Part shown: positions 21,260 to 31,700 of the stretch, piece by piece
Layout of the letters: every line of letters starts with the position of its first letter
Numbering within the stretch: position 1 is the first letter of the stretch
Assembly: GCF_002217475.1 (NCBI RefSeq)
Contig: NZ_MUHH01000017.1
Location: 668,917 to 718,322 of the forward strand
Reading direction: 5' to 3'
DNA: 49,406 nt
Origin: Flavobacterium tructae
Lineage (GTDB): Bacteria > Bacteroidota > Bacteroidia > Flavobacteriales > Flavobacteriaceae
Notes under the pieces: generated by a model
Databases searched by the model: none
Seen by the model: only the letters and a program-made list of their open reading frames with translations
Told to the model about the DNA's origin: nothing
Position numbers and translations under genes: made by a program

Positions 21260-22513
21260 ATGGAAAATTTAGCATTAATCGATTCATTCTCAGAGTTTAA
21301 AGATAATAAACTTATTGATCGTGTAACGCTTATGGCAATTTTAGAGGACGTGTTTAGAAATGCATTAAAGAAAAAATACGGTTCTGATGATAACTTTGAC
21401 ATCATTATAAATCCTGATAAAGGAGATATGGAGATCTGGAGAAGAAGAGTAATTGTTGCTGATGAAGATCTGGATTTTGAAAACGAAGAGATTACTTTGA
21501 CAGAAGCAAGAATGATTGAAGCTGATTTTGAAATCGGTGAAGAGGTTTCTGAAGAGGTAAAATTGATTGATTTAGGAAGAAGAGCTATTTTAGCTTTGCG
21601 TCAAAACTTAATATCTAAAATTCACGAACACGATAATACAAATCTTTACAAGCAATTTAAAGATATTATTGGTGATATTTATACTGCCGAAGTGCACCAC
21701 GTACGCCCAAGAGTTGTAATTTTGGTCGATGATGAAGGGAATGAAATTGTGCTTCCAAAAGAAAAACAAATTCCGTCTGACTTTTTCCGTAAAGGAGATA
21801 ATGTGCGCGGAATTATTGAAAGCGTTGAATTAAAAGGAAACAAACCTCAAATCATTATGTCCAGAACTTCCGAGAAGTTTTTGGAGAAATTGTTTGAGCA
21901 GGAAATTCCTGAGGTATTCGACGGTTTGATTACAGTTAAAAATGTAGTGCGTATTCCTGGAGAAAAAGCAAAAGTAGCGGTAGATTCTTATGATGATAGA
22001 ATTGATCCTGTTGGAGCTTGTGTAGGGATGAAGGGATCTCGTATTCACGGAATCGTTCGTGAGTTAGGAAACGAGAATATCGATGTAATTAATTATACAA
22101 ACAATATTCAATTGTTTATTACAAGAGCTTTAAGCCCTGCAAAAGTTTCGTCTATTAAAATCGACGAAGAAAACAAAAGAGCTGAAGTTTTCTTGAAATT
22201 AGAAGAAGTTTCTAAAGCAATTGGTAGAGGAGGTCACAATATTAAATTAGCAGGCCAGTTAACAGGTTACGAATTAGATGTTATTCGTGAAGGAGATGTT
22301 GCAGGAGCAACGGCAGATGAGGATGATGTTGAATTAACAGAATTCTCAGATGAAATCGAGGGCTGGGTAATTGAAGAATTTGCTAAAATTGGTTTGGATA
22401 CAGCAAAAAGTATTCTGAAGCAAGAAGTAGAAGATTTAGTAAGAAGAACAGATTTAGAAGAGGAAACTATTCTTGATGTTATGAAAATACTAAAAGAAGA
22501 GTTTGACAGTTAG
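21260..22513 (+). CDS. nusA: Transcription termination/antitermination factor NusA
   Basis: A 417-residue NusA, which binds RNA polymerase and modulates pausing, hairpin termination and antitermination. The N-terminal polymerase-binding domain (1-125) has LEDVFRNALKKKYGSDDNFD and EARMIEADFEIGEEV. An S1 domain follows near 140-210. Two KH domains come next, with DPVGACVGMKGSRIHGIVRE and IGRGGHNIKLAGQLTGYELD. A short helical tail ends the protein, which lacks the C-terminal acidic repeats of E. coli NusA (495 residues); that is normal outside Gammaproteobacteria. If the hairpin at 20748 is an attenuator, NusA would be an obvious feedback regulator, as known for the E. coli operon leader by a different mechanism. 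Confidence 0.97.
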   Translation: MENLALIDSFSEFKDNKLIDRVTLMAILEDVFRNALKKKYGSDDNFDIIINPDKGDMEIWRRRVIVADEDLDFENEEITLTEARMIEADFEIGEEVSEEVKLIDLGRRAILALRQNLISKIHEHDNTNLYKQFKDIIGDIYTAEVHHVRPRVVILVDDEGNEIVLPKEKQIPSDFFRKGDNVRGIIESVELKGNKPQIIMSRTSEKFLEKLFEQEIPEVFDGLITVKNVVRIPGEKAKVAVDSYDDRIDPVGACVGMKGSRIHGIVRELGNENIDVINYTNNIQLFITRALSPAKVSSIKIDEENKRAEVFLKLEEVSKAIGRGGHNIKLAGQLTGYELDVIREGDVAGATADEDDVELTEFSDEIEGWVIEEFAKIGLDTAKSILKQEVEDLVRRTDLEEETILDVMKILKEEFDS

Positions 22514-22561
22514 TTGTCTGCTCTAACAACACAACGAAAAAGGTAATAATAAAAAGGTTAT

Positions 22562-25441
22562 ATGTCTGAAGAGAGAGTAATAAGAATAAACAAGGTTTTA
22601 AGGGAATTAAATATTTCGTTAGAAAGAGCTGTTGATTATCTAAAAGATAAGGGAATTGCTATTGATGCAAATCCAAATGCAAAAATTTCTGATAGCGAAT
22701 TTAATATCCTACAAAGCCAATTTGCGGGCGATAAGGGGAATAAGGAAGCTTCTAAAGAGGTAGGAGAAGAGAAAAGAAAAGAGAAAGAAGCATTACGTGT
22801 TGAACGTGAGAAAGAAATTGAGGACAAACGCAGACAAGACGAAGAGCGCCAAAAACAACAGGAGGTTATAAAAGCGAGAGCAGTTGTAACAGGGCCTGTT
22901 CAAGTAGGTAAAATTGATTTAAACCCGAAGAAACCTGCAATTGTTTCTACTACTTCTGAGGAACCGGCTAAAACCGAAGAGCCAAAAGCAGTTGTTACTC
23001 CAACTCAACCAGAAAAACCTGTTCAAAAAGAAATTGTACAGCCAGAGCCGGTAGTTGCTCCTGTCGTTTCTGAAGAGAAAAAGGTAGAAAAACCTATTAT
23101 TACAGAGAAGAAAGAAGTAAAAGTAGAGTCTCCAAAAGTAGCGCAGGAACCGGTTGTTTCAACTGATCCTAACACTGCTGAGGAAATAATTACTACACAA
23201 TATCAAAAATTATCTGGAACTACTCTTACCGGGCAGACAATTGACTTGTCTCAATTCAATAAGCCTAAGAAAAAGAAAGAAGATCCAAAGATAACTCCTA
23301 ATAAACCAGGAGCTCCGGGAGCCGGAAATAACGCTAATAAAAATAAGCGTAAAAGAATCGCTCCTAAACCGGGAACTCCGGGGGCGCCAAAACCTGCAAC
23401 AGGTAATGCGCCGGGAACTCCAAACCCTAATAAAATTACACCAAATACTGGTGGAGGAGGTTTTAATGCAAACAGAAGTGCAAGACCAGGTTTTGTTAAA
23501 GGAAACCGTCCTGCAATTGTAGCAAAAGTGGAGCCAACTGAAGAGGAAGTAAAAAACCAAATTAGAGAGACTCTTGAAAAACTTCAGGGTAAAGGTGGAA
23601 AATCTAAAGCTGCTAAATACAGAAGAGATAAAAGAGAAACGCACCGTCAGAAATCAGATGATGAGCAAAGAGCACTTGACGAAGGAAGTAAAACAATTAA
23701 AGTTACGGAGTTTGTTACAGTAGGTGAAATTGCAATCATGATGGATGTGCCGATTACAAAAGTAATTGGAACGTGTATGTCACTTGGTATCATGGTTACC
23801 ATGAACCAACGTCTGGATGCTGAAACTCTAACAATTGTAGCAGATGAGTTTGGTTACGAAGTAGAGTTTATCACGGTTGATATCGAAGAAGCTATTGAGG
23901 TAGTTGAAGATAAAGAAGAAGACTTGGTGGTGAGAGCGCCAATTGTTACAGTAATGGGTCACGTCGATCACGGTAAAACCTCTTTATTGGATTATATCCG
24001 TAAAGAAAATGTTATTGCCGGAGAGTCTGGGGGTATTACACAGCACATTGGAGCATATGGAGTAACTTTAGATAACGGTCAGAAAATAGCATTCTTAGAT
24101 ACTCCGGGTCACGAGGCGTTTACCGCGATGCGTGCACGTGGAGCTCAGGTTACCGATATTGCTATCATTGTAATTGCGGCGGATGATGATATCATGCCAC
24201 AAACGAAAGAGGCAATCTCTCACGCACAAGCTGCGGGTGTTCCAATTATTTTCGCAATCAATAAAGTGGATAAGCCAAATGCTAATCCGGATAAGATTAA
24301 AGAAAGACTGGCAGGGATGAATTTACTTGTTGAAGATTGGGGTGGAAAAATTCAATCACACGATATCTCTGCTAAAACAGGATTAGGAGTGAAAGAATTG
24401 TTAGAGAAAGTTTTATTGGAAGCTGAAATCTTAGATTTAAAATCAAACCCAAATAAAGCAGCACAGGGAACTGTTGTTGAGGCGTTCTTAGATAAAGGAA
24501 AAGGATATGTTTCTACCATTTTAGTTCAACACGGAACTTTAAAAATTGGAGATTATATGCTGGCAGGTAAGCATCATGGTAAAATTAAAGCTATGCATGA
24601 CGAACGCGGACATATTGTTAAAGAAGCAGGGCCTTCAACTCCGGTATCTGTTTTAGGTCTTGACGGTGCTGCAACTGCAGGTGATAAGTTTAACGTTTTT
24701 GAAGACGAAAAAGAAGCGAAACAAATTGCTTCGAAACGTTCTCAATTAATGCGTGAACAATCAGTACGTACACAACGTCATATTACATTGGATGAAATCG
24801 GACGTCGTATTGCTCTTGGTCAGTTTAAAGAATTGAACGTAATCCTTAAAGGAGACGTGGATGGATCTGTTGAAGCATTATCAGATTCATTCTCTAAATT
24901 GTCTACAGAAGAAATTCAAATTAATATCATTCATAAAGGTGTTGGAGCAATTACTGAAACTGATGTTATGTTGGCTTCTGCATCTGATGCGATTATTATC
25001 GGATTTAACGTTCGTCCTGCTGGAAACGCGAGACAGCTTGCTGATAAAGAAGAAATCGATATCCGTTACTATTCTATTATCTACGCAGCAATCGATGACT
25101 TAAAAGATGCAATGGAAGGAATGTTAGCTCCTGAGATGAAAGAAGAAATTTTAGGAACTGCTGAAATTCGTGAGATTTTCAAAATTTCTAAAGTGGGTTC
25201 AATCGCTGGTTGTATGGTGATGGACGGTAAGATTATGAGATCTTCTAAAATTAGAGTGATCAGAGATGGAGTAGTGGTGCACACAGGTGAACTTGTGGCA
25301 TTGAAACGTTTCAAAGACGATGTTAAAGAAGTTAGTAAAGGATACGATTGTGGTATTCAGATCAAAGGCTACAATGATATCGAAGAAAGAGACGTTATTG
25401 AGGCTTACCATGAAGTAGCAATCAAAAAGAAATTGAAATAA
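22562..25441 (+). CDS. infB: Translation initiation factor IF-2
   Basis: A 959-residue IF-2, the GTPase that brings initiator tRNA to the 30S subunit. An N-terminal IF2N module ([20 protein letters not shown]) is followed by a long low-complexity Lys/Glu/Pro/Ala-rich region (about 60-330, with Pro/Gly/Asn-rich repeats near 240-310). A second IF2N domain (about 375-450) precedes the G domain with GHVDHGKTS (about 466), DTPGH (about 513) and NKVD (about 566). Domains II to IV follow, ending with the fMet-tRNA-binding C2 domain ([20 protein letters not shown]). It is the last gene of the operon, 48 bp after nusA, and closed by a strong terminator. Confidence 0.98.
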   Translation: MSEERVIRINKVLRELNISLERAVDYLKDKGIAIDANPNAKISDSEFNILQSQFAGDKGNKEASKEVGEEKRKEKEALRVEREKEIEDKRRQDEERQKQQEVIKARAVVTGPVQVGKIDLNPKKPAIVSTTSEEPAKTEEPKAVVTPTQPEKPVQKEIVQPEPVVAPVVSEEKKVEKPIITEKKEVKVESPKVAQEPVVSTDPNTAEEIITTQYQKLSGTTLTGQTIDLSQFNKPKKKKEDPKITPNKPGAPGAGNNANKNKRKRIAPKPGTPGAPKPATGNAPGTPNPNKITPNTGGGGFNANRSARPGFVKGNRPAIVAKVEPTEEEVKNQIRETLEKLQGKGGKSKAAKYRRDKRETHRQKSDDEQRALDEGSKTIKVTEFVTVGEIAIMMDVPITKVIGTCMSLGIMVTMNQRLDAETLTIVADEFGYEVEFITVDIEEAIEVVEDKEEDLVVRAPIVTVMGHVDHGKTSLLDYIRKENVIAGESGGITQHIGAYGVTLDNGQKIAFLDTPGHEAFTAMRARGAQVTDIAIIVIAADDDIMPQTKEAISHAQAAGVPIIFAINKVDKPNANPDKIKERLAGMNLLVEDWGGKIQSHDISAKTGLGVKELLEKVLLEAEILDLKSNPNKAAQGTVVEAFLDKGKGYVSTILVQHGTLKIGDYMLAGKHHGKIKAMHDERGHIVKEAGPSTPVSVLGLDGAATAGDKFNVFEDEKEAKQIASKRSQLMREQSVRTQRHITLDEIGRRIALGQFKELNVILKGDVDGSVEALSDSFSKLSTEEIQINIIHKGVGAITETDVMLASASDAIIIGFNVRPAGNARQLADKEEIDIRYYSIIYAAIDDLKDAMEGMLAPEMKEEILGTAEIREIFKISKVGSIAGCMVMDGKIMRSSKIRVIRDGVVVHTGELVALKRFKDDVKEVSKGYDCGIQIKGYNDIEERDVIEAYHEVAIKKKLK

Positions 25442-25464
25442 TAGTCAATTCAATATTGATATTC

Positions 25465-25495
25465 AAAAGTCCCAACGAGAGTTGGGACTTTTTTT
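25465..25495 (+). terminator. Terminator of rimP-nusA-infB
   Basis: Perfect 9-bp stem AGTCCCAAC/GTTGGGACT (25468-25476 with 25481-25489), GAGA loop, seven T. Confidence 0.92.
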
Positions 25496-25575
25496 GTGAG
25501 AATATATAAACGAAGTTTGGAGTGTTTAAAAAAACGAGGTGTGATTAATATTTTCGTTTATTTCAATTTTAATGC

Positions 25576-25583
25576 TATTTTTG
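25576..25583 (+). promoter_or_regulatory. -7 box of the DUF4920 gene
   Basis: TATTTTTG lies 18 bp before the ATG at 25602. A partial -33 (TTCG at 25553-25556) is 19 bp upstream. Confidence 0.5.
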
Positions 25584-25601
25584 ATTAAAAAATATTTAAT
25601 T

Positions 25602-26111
25602 ATGAGAAAATTTATATACGCATTCGTTCTTTCTGTGAGTTTTTCTTCAGTGTCTTTTTCGCAGGAAGCAGTTGAAAAGAGTGCTCCTCCGGCAGGAAAT
25701 GCTGTAGTGGGAGATCATTACGGTGCCGATGTTTCGAAAATTTCAGAAAGCAAAGCGATCACGGTTGAGAAGTTGAAAAACGACTTAAAAACTACTAATA
25801 AGGCTGAAAATATATCAGTGAAAGGAGTTGTGACCGATGTTTGTCCGAAGAAAGGATGCTGGGTTACTGTTAAAACAGAAGATGGATCTTCCTTCTTTGT
25901 GAAAATGAAGGACTATGCTTTTTTTGTGCCAACGGCATTAAAAGGTAAAAATGTTGTTTTGGAAGGTACGGCCGAGAAGAAAATCACCTCTGTCGATGAG
26001 TTGAAACATTATGCTAAAGATGCTAAAAAATCAAAGGCTGAAATTGATGCGATCAACAAGCCGAAAGAAGAAATTCGATTTATGGCAGATGGAATTAAGG
26101 TGGTGAATTAA
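25602..26111 (+). CDS. DUF4920 exported protein
   Basis: A 169-residue protein with a Sec signal (MRKFIYAFVLSVSFSSVSFS) then QEAVEK. The body matches the DUF4920 family (PF16267 by recall): HYGADVSKISESKAITVEKL, VSVKG-type OB-fold strands (ISVKGVVTDVCPKKGCWVTV) and FFVKMKDYAFFVPTALKGKN. The CPKKGCW motif has two cysteines that could bind metal or form a disulfide in the periplasm. I start at the ATG at 25602; an upstream in-frame ATG at 25572 would overlap the promoter and spoil the signal peptide. Monocistronic, with a terminator at 26150. Function of the family is not established. Confidence 0.85.
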   Translation: MRKFIYAFVLSVSFSSVSFSQEAVEKSAPPAGNAVVGDHYGADVSKISESKAITVEKLKNDLKTTNKAENISVKGVVTDVCPKKGCWVTVKTEDGSSFFVKMKDYAFFVPTALKGKNVVLEGTAEKKITSVDELKHYAKDAKKSKAEIDAINKPKEEIRFMADGIKVVN

Positions 26112-26149
26112 ATGCATTTTTGATTTACTGCTCGATATTTATGTTTTAG

Positions 26150-26176
26150 AGTCCTGGCTTTTGCCGGGACTTTTTT
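26150..26176 (+). terminator. Terminator of the DUF4920 gene
   Basis: Stem GTCCTGGC/GCCGGGAC (26151-26158 with 26163-26170, one U-G), TTTT loop, six T. Confidence 0.88.
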
Positions 26177-26756
26177 GTTGGAGTAAAAAAGAGTTTGTTT
26201 TGTTTGGGTGATTGGAAGAAGAGTGTGTCTGTGGGAGTAGAGAGTCGGACTGAATGGGGACAAGGTCGTTTGTTGTTTGAAAGAATAAGTTGCTTAATAA
26301 TTGTTTCAGGTCTGAGGATGGTTTTTTGAGTCCGGGTAATATTTTGTTTCAGTTCGTAAAATGAAACAAGGGTATAGGGGGGTAAATTGCAAAGTATGGA
26401 TAATTGATTGAAGGCAATTTGTGTGATGAGGATGTGTTAAATCGTTTGATGTTGTTGACTCGTCTGCTTGTATCGGTATCTCGAGCTTTTAGATTTGATT
26501 TGAAATATGTCAGAAAGTAGTTAAAGTGGAATGATTGGATTTGCTTTCTGAGAGCTTTAAGTGATGGAGGATTATCTTTTCCGCATGGGGTGAAATCATT
26601 TGAATTCGTCATGCGTATGCATATTGATGTTGTTGAGAGTCTTGTCTGTATGGTGTGATCTTAGGTGTTGGCTAGCTACTGATAAGGGGGGGTAATGTTT
26701 GGAAAGAAAGATAAGAGGATGTGGAAGATTGTATTTTGTGATCAGAATAAGTTATG
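26177..26756. other. Gene-less, G-skewed stretch of 580 bp
   Basis: I find no convincing gene. The plus strand is rich in G and poor in C throughout, with runs such as GGGGGGG. An inverted repeat TTGTTTCA/TGAAACAA (26344-26351 with 26362-26369) has no T-run. The one sizeable open frame (minus strand, 26349-26612) has implausible composition. It could hold an unannotated RNA or be decayed sequence. Confidence 0.5.
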
Positions 26757-26794
26757 AAAAAAGGGCAGCTTCGTTTTGAAGCTGCCCTTTTTTT
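26757..26794. terminator. Bidirectional terminator
   Basis: A 13-bp perfect stem (26760-26772 with 26778-26790) with GTTTT loop and T-runs on both strands. On the minus strand it ends the SPOR gene. On the plus strand it implies that something may be transcribed across the gene-less stretch. Confidence 0.92.
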
Positions 26795-26818
26795 GATTGT
26801 TCTGTTTTAATGAAGAGT

Positions 26819-27208
26819 TTACTTTCCTGGCTTTAATAGAAAAACATTTTTGTGTCTCTTTTTGATGTCTGCCAGGTTTCTTTCTGCTTCTATTCTGGTC
26901 TTGAAATTTCCAACAATAACCTTGTAGTTTGGTGTGTTGAAAATTATGGTTCCATCGATGTTGCTGTATTCTCTTTTGAAATCCGATAACGTTTTCTTTG
27001 CTTCTTCGCTTTTACCACTGAAGATTTGAATTTTATAGGTATCGTTTGTACTTATTGATGTGTTAATTTTGCGTTTGTCATTCAATAATTGCTCAAATTT
27101 TGGATCTTGATTTAGTGTTAAATTTTGATCCTGAGCTTGAATGTTGTAAGCTAAAGTGATCATTGTTAGCGTGAAGAAAACTCTTTTAGATGGGGTTAAA
27201 ATTCTCAT
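26819..27208 (-). CDS. SPOR-domain exported protein
   Basis: A 129-residue protein starting at the ATG at 27208: basic N-terminus, hydrophobic signal (FFTLTMITLAYNIQAQ), then a C-terminal SPOR domain (about 58-128) with DTYKIQIFSGKSEEAKKTLS, PNYKVIVGNFKTRIEAERNL and KKRHKNVFLLK. SPOR domains bind peptidoglycan lacking stem peptides, usually at division sites. An upstream in-frame ATG at 27229 lies inside the probable -7 box TATTTTTG (27234-27227 on the minus strand), so I prefer the internal start. Monocistronic, divergent from the act operon, closed by the terminator at 26757. Confidence 0.9.
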   Translation of the reverse strand: MRILTPSKRVFFTLTMITLAYNIQAQDQNLTLNQDPKFEQLLNDKRKINTSISTNDTYKIQIFSGKSEEAKKTLSDFKREYSNIDGTIIFNTPNYKVIVGNFKTRIEAERNLADIKKRHKNVFLLKPGK

Positions 27209-27226
27209 AATGTGGTGGTTTTTGAG

Positions 27227-27234
27227 CAAAAATA
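27227..27234 (-). promoter_or_regulatory. -7 box of the SPOR gene
   Basis: TATTTTTG on the minus strand, 19 bp before the chosen start at 27208. No clear -33 TTG at 17-21 bp. Confidence 0.45.
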
Positions 27235-27310
27235 CTATTTAAAATTTGTATGCGAAAATTTGATATTATTTAGAATTGATATAAATTGATATTTAAGACT
27301 ATTTTAAGGT

Positions 27311-27340
27311 TTTGAGAATAACACATAAGTCGTATTTTTG
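27311..27340 (+). promoter_or_regulatory. Promoter of the act-cox respiratory operon
   Basis: TTTG (27311-27314), 18-bp spacer, TATTTTTG (27333-27340). The leader to actA is about 80 nt. No other strong promoter or terminator was seen before 38972, consistent with one 11.6-kb transcript. Confidence 0.78.
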
Positions 27341-27427
27341 TGCAAGTTTTAAAAGAAGGTATTAGTTTTTTGTTGATTTACTACAGAAAAAATCATACCA
27401 AAAATTAGTAGATAATTATTATACTAT

Positions 27428-28762
27428 ATGAAAAAGGTGGGTAACCATAATTCGATCTCAAGAAAATTGCTGCTTAGCTTATCGCTAACGCTGATTTTCT
27501 CCCTAACTTCATTTGCTCAAGATCCAGCTGCTCCTGCGGCGACTGAAGCTGCTGCCGCTCCGGCTGCAACTGCTGGTGGTGATCCGGTAAAAGGGAAAGA
27601 ACTTTTTAATGCAAATTGCGCTGCATGTCACAAATTAGATGCCAAATCAACAGGTCCTGCTTTAAGGGGAGTTGCTGGAAAGCATGATATTGCTTGGATC
27701 TACAAATGGGTTCACAACAGTTCTGACATGATTAAGTCAGGTGATCCTGTAGCAGTAAAACTTTTTGAAGAAAACAACAAGTCAGTAATGACTTCTTTTC
27801 CTCAATTATCAACAGGAGATATTGATAATATTATCGCGTATACTTCTGAAGTAAAAGCTGAGCCAGCTGTTGCAGGTGGTGGGGCTGCAACTCCTCCGGG
27901 AACTAATGTTGACGGTGGTGGTATTTCAAACAATATTATTTTAGGTGCACTTGCACTTGTAATGGCTATCCTGGTTGTGATGTTGTTCATGGTGAACAAA
28001 GTATTGACTAAAGTAGCTAGTAATAACGGAATTGTAGTTGCTCCTAAAGAAGCTACGACTCCTATCTGGAAAGCGTTCGCTAGAAACCAGTTCTTGGTAT
28101 TAGTTACGGCAATATTCTTGCTATTGGCAAGTGGATATTTTGTGTACGGATACTTAATGCAAGTTGGTGTGGATCAAAATTATGAGCCAATTCAGCCAAT
28201 TCACTATTCTCATAAAATTCACGCTGGTGATAACGAAATCAATTGTAAATATTGTCACTCTGCTGCTCGTGTAAGTAAGACTGCTGGTATTCCATCTTTG
28301 AATGTTTGTATGAACTGTCATAAAAACATCTCTGAAGTTGCTGAAACTACTGCTACTCCTGAGTACAGCAAGGCATTTTACGATGCACAGATCCAAAAAT
28401 TATATGATGCAGTTGGTTGGGATAAGGCAAAACAAGCTTATACCGGAAAAACGCAACCAGTAAAATGGGTTCGTATTCACAACTTACCTGATTTTGTTTA
28501 CTTCAACCACTCTCAACACGTTACTGTTGGAGGTATCGAATGTCAAACTTGTCACGGTCCTGTGGAAGAATTTGAAATCATGAAGCAATACTCTAAATTA
28601 ACAATGGGATGGTGTGTTGATTGCCATAGAAAAACTGATGTTAAGATGGAAGGAAATGCATACTATGATAAAATTCATGCTGAACTTTCTAAAAAATACG
28701 GTGTAGAGAAATTAACTGCAGCGCAAATGGGAGGTTTAGAATGCGGTAAATGCCACTATTAA
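27428..28762 (+). CDS. actA: Alternative complex III subunit ActA, fused to a monoheme domain
   Basis: A 444-residue multiheme cytochrome c of the alternative complex III (quinol to cytochrome c or oxidase electron transfer, periplasmic side). Signal peptide 1-30 is followed by an Ala/Pro-rich linker. A monoheme cytochrome domain comes next (CAACH at 64-68, KSTGPALRGVAGKHDIAWIY), then a transmembrane segment (about 168-190), a second (about 221-243), and the pentaheme ActA domain with CKYCH, CMNCH, CQTCH, CVDCH and CGKCH. Six CxxCH sites in all, one more than the classical pentaheme ActA. The extra domain resembles ActE or a soluble cytochrome c and may shuttle electrons onward. First gene of actABCDEF. 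Confidence 0.95.
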   Translation: MKKVGNHNSISRKLLLSLSLTLIFSLTSFAQDPAAPAATEAAAAPAATAGGDPVKGKELFNANCAACHKLDAKSTGPALRGVAGKHDIAWIYKWVHNSSDMIKSGDPVAVKLFEENNKSVMTSFPQLSTGDIDNIIAYTSEVKAEPAVAGGGAATPPGTNVDGGGISNNIILGALALVMAILVVMLFMVNKVLTKVASNNGIVVAPKEATTPIWKAFARNQFLVLVTAIFLLLASGYFVYGYLMQVGVDQNYEPIQPIHYSHKIHAGDNEINCKYCHSAARVSKTAGIPSLNVCMNCHKNISEVAETTATPEYSKAFYDAQIQKLYDAVGWDKAKQAYTGKTQPVKWVRIHNLPDFVYFNHSQHVTVGGIECQTCHGPVEEFEIMKQYSKLTMGWCVDCHRKTDVKMEGNAYYDKIHAELSKKYGVEKLTAAQMGGLECGKCHY

Positions 28763-28794
28763 TCGAATTATTAAGATTTTAATATTTATATACA

Positions 28795-31700
28795 ATGTCA
28801 TCAAACAAAAAATACTGGAAAAGTGTTGAAGAACTAGAAAATAGTTCTATTGTTGAGGCGCTTAGAAATAACGAGTTTGTTGAAGAGATTCCTACAGATG
28901 AATTCTTAGGGAATGCAGATGCTTTAGCTTCATCTGGAACTTCACGTCGTGACTTTTTAAAGTACGTAGGATTTAGTACTGCGGCAGTTACACTTGCTGC
29001 ATGTGAAGGTCCTGTGCACAAGTCTATCCCTTATGTTTTACAACCAGAGCAAATCATTCCTGGTGTTGCAGATTATTATGCAACTACTGTATTTGATGGT
29101 TTTGATTTTGCTAATCTTTTGGTAAAAACTCGTGAGGGTCGTCCAATTAAAATTGAAAACAATGCAATCGCTGGTGCTAAATTTGCAGCCAATGCAAGAA
29201 TTCACGCATCTATCTTAGGATTGTATGATAGCGCTCGTTTAAAAGAGCCAAAAGTAGATGGTAAACAAACTACTTGGTCAGCTGTTGATTTAAAAATTAA
29301 ATCAAGTTTAGCTGAAGCAAAAGCTAAAAACCAACAGGTTGTATTATTAACAAATACACTTGCAAGTCCATCTACTGAAAAATTAATCGCTGAATTTATT
29401 GCTAAAAATCCAAATGCTAAGCATGTTGTTTATGATGCAGTTTCTTCATCTGAGGCTTTAGATGCTTTTCAGGCTGTTTACGGTCAAAGAGCTTTAGTTG
29501 ATTACGATTTTTCAAAATCTAATTTAATTGTATCTGTTGGTGCTGATTTCTTAGGAGACTGGCAAGGTGGTGGGTACGATAGTGGGTATGCAAAAGGACG
29601 TATTCCTCAAAACGGAAAAATGTCTCGTCATTTCCAATTCGAATCAAATATGACATTATCCGGAGCAGCTGCTGATAAGCGTGTTCCAATGACTACTGCT
29701 GTTCAAAAACAGGCTTTAGTTCAAATATATAACATTATTGCAGGTGCTTCTGTTCCTGTTACTTTAGATGCTGCTTATAAAGCTGAAGTAGTGAAAGCTG
29801 CTCAGCAATTAAAAGCTGCCGGATCAAAAGGGGTTCTGGTATCCGGAATTGAAGATAAAAATGCTCAGTTATTAGTTTTAGCTATCAATCAAATATTAGC
29901 GAGTGAAGCTTATACTACTGCAGGAGCAAGACAAATTAGAAAAGGATCGAATGCTGTTGTTTCTCAATTAATTAAAGATCTGAATGCTGGAAGTGTTCAT
30001 ACTTTAATTATGAGTGGAGTTAATCCTGCTTACACTTTAGCTGATTCAGCTGCTTTTGTTTCAGGATTGAAAAAAGTTAAAACATCTGTTGCTTTTTCAT
30101 TAAAAGAAGATGAAACTGCTTCAATTGTTACTGTTGCTGCTCCGGCTCCTCATTATTTAGAGTCTTGGGGAGATTTAGAAATAACAAGCGGAACTTATAG
30201 CTTAACGCAACCAACGATTCGCCCTATTTTTAATACCAAACAATTTCAGGATGTTTTATTGTCATTAAATGGTGCCGCAGGTACTTTTTATGATTATTTA
30301 AAAGTTAATTCTTCAGCATTTACTGCAGGATCTTCTTGGAACAAAGTATTACATGATGGTGTTGCAGTAGTTGGATCTTCTGCATTGTCTGGAGGTGCTG
30401 TTGATGCTGCTACCGCTGCAAATGCACTTGCAAAATCTAAAGCTGCTGGTGATTTCGAATTGGTATTATATACTAAAACGGGATTAGGAGATGGACAACA
30501 TGCTAATAACCCTTGGTTACAAGAGTTCCCGGATCCAATTACCAGAGTTTCATGGGATAACTATGTTACTGTTTCTAATGCTGATGCTAAAAAATTAGGA
30601 TTGTCAAATGAAATCGTTGCTAACGGTGGTTTGAACGGAAGTTATGCTACTATTACTACTGCTGACGGAGCTAAATTAGAAAATGTACCGGTAATTGTTC
30701 AGCCAGGACAAGCTGTTGGTACAGTTGGTTTAGCAGTTGGTTACGGTCGTAAGGCAGCGTTAAAAGAAGAAATGCAGGTAGGTTTAAATGCTTACGCTTT
30801 ATATAAAAATTTCAATAGTGTTCAGTCTGTTTCTATTGCGAAAGCAAATGGAGAGCATGAGTTTGCTTGTGTTCAGGGACAAAAAACATTAATGGGTAGA
30901 GGAGATATCATTAAAGAAACTACCCTTGATGTATTTAACAAAGAAAATGCTGAACATTGGAATCCACAACCAATGGTATCTTTAGATCACCAGGAAGTTA
31001 AAGCTACAACAGTAGATTTATGGGAATCATTTGATCGTTCTACAGGACATCACTTTAACCTTTCTATCGACTTAAATGCTTGTACAGGATGTGGAGCTTG
31101 TGTTATTGCTTGTCACGCTGAAAACAACGTTCCTGTTGTTGGTAAAGCAGAGGTAAGAAGAAGCCGTGATATGCACTGGTTGCGTATCGACAGATACTAT
31201 TCTTCTGAAAGCACTTTTGAAGGTGATAACGAAAGAAAAGAAGGAATTGCTGGTTTATCAAGTTCATTATCTACATTTAATGAAATGGAAAAGCCAGGAG
31301 ACAATCCACAGGTTGCATTCCAACCAGTAATGTGTCAACACTGTAACCACGCTCCTTGTGAAACAGTTTGTCCGGTTGCAGCAACATCTCACGGTCGTCA
31401 AGGTCAAAACCACATGGCATACAACAGATGTGTTGGTACTCGTTACTGTGCAAACAACTGTCCATACAAAGTACGTCGTTTCAACTGGTTCTTGTACAAC
31501 AAAAACAGTGAATTCGACTATCACATGAATGATGATTTAGGTCGTATGGTATTAAACCCAGACGTAAACGTTCGTTCTCGTGGAGTTATGGAAAAATGTT
31601 CATTCTGTATTCAAAGTACACAAGCTGTTATTCTTCAGGCAAAACGTGAAGGAAGAGTTGTGGCGAAAGATGAATTCAACAATGCTTGCGCTTGTTCTGC

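Noticed and set aside
26349..26612. Minus-strand open frame of 87 codons in the G-skewed spacer
   Set aside because: Composition (many Asn, Ser, Pro, His) reflects the base skew; no signal, domain, promoter or conserved context.
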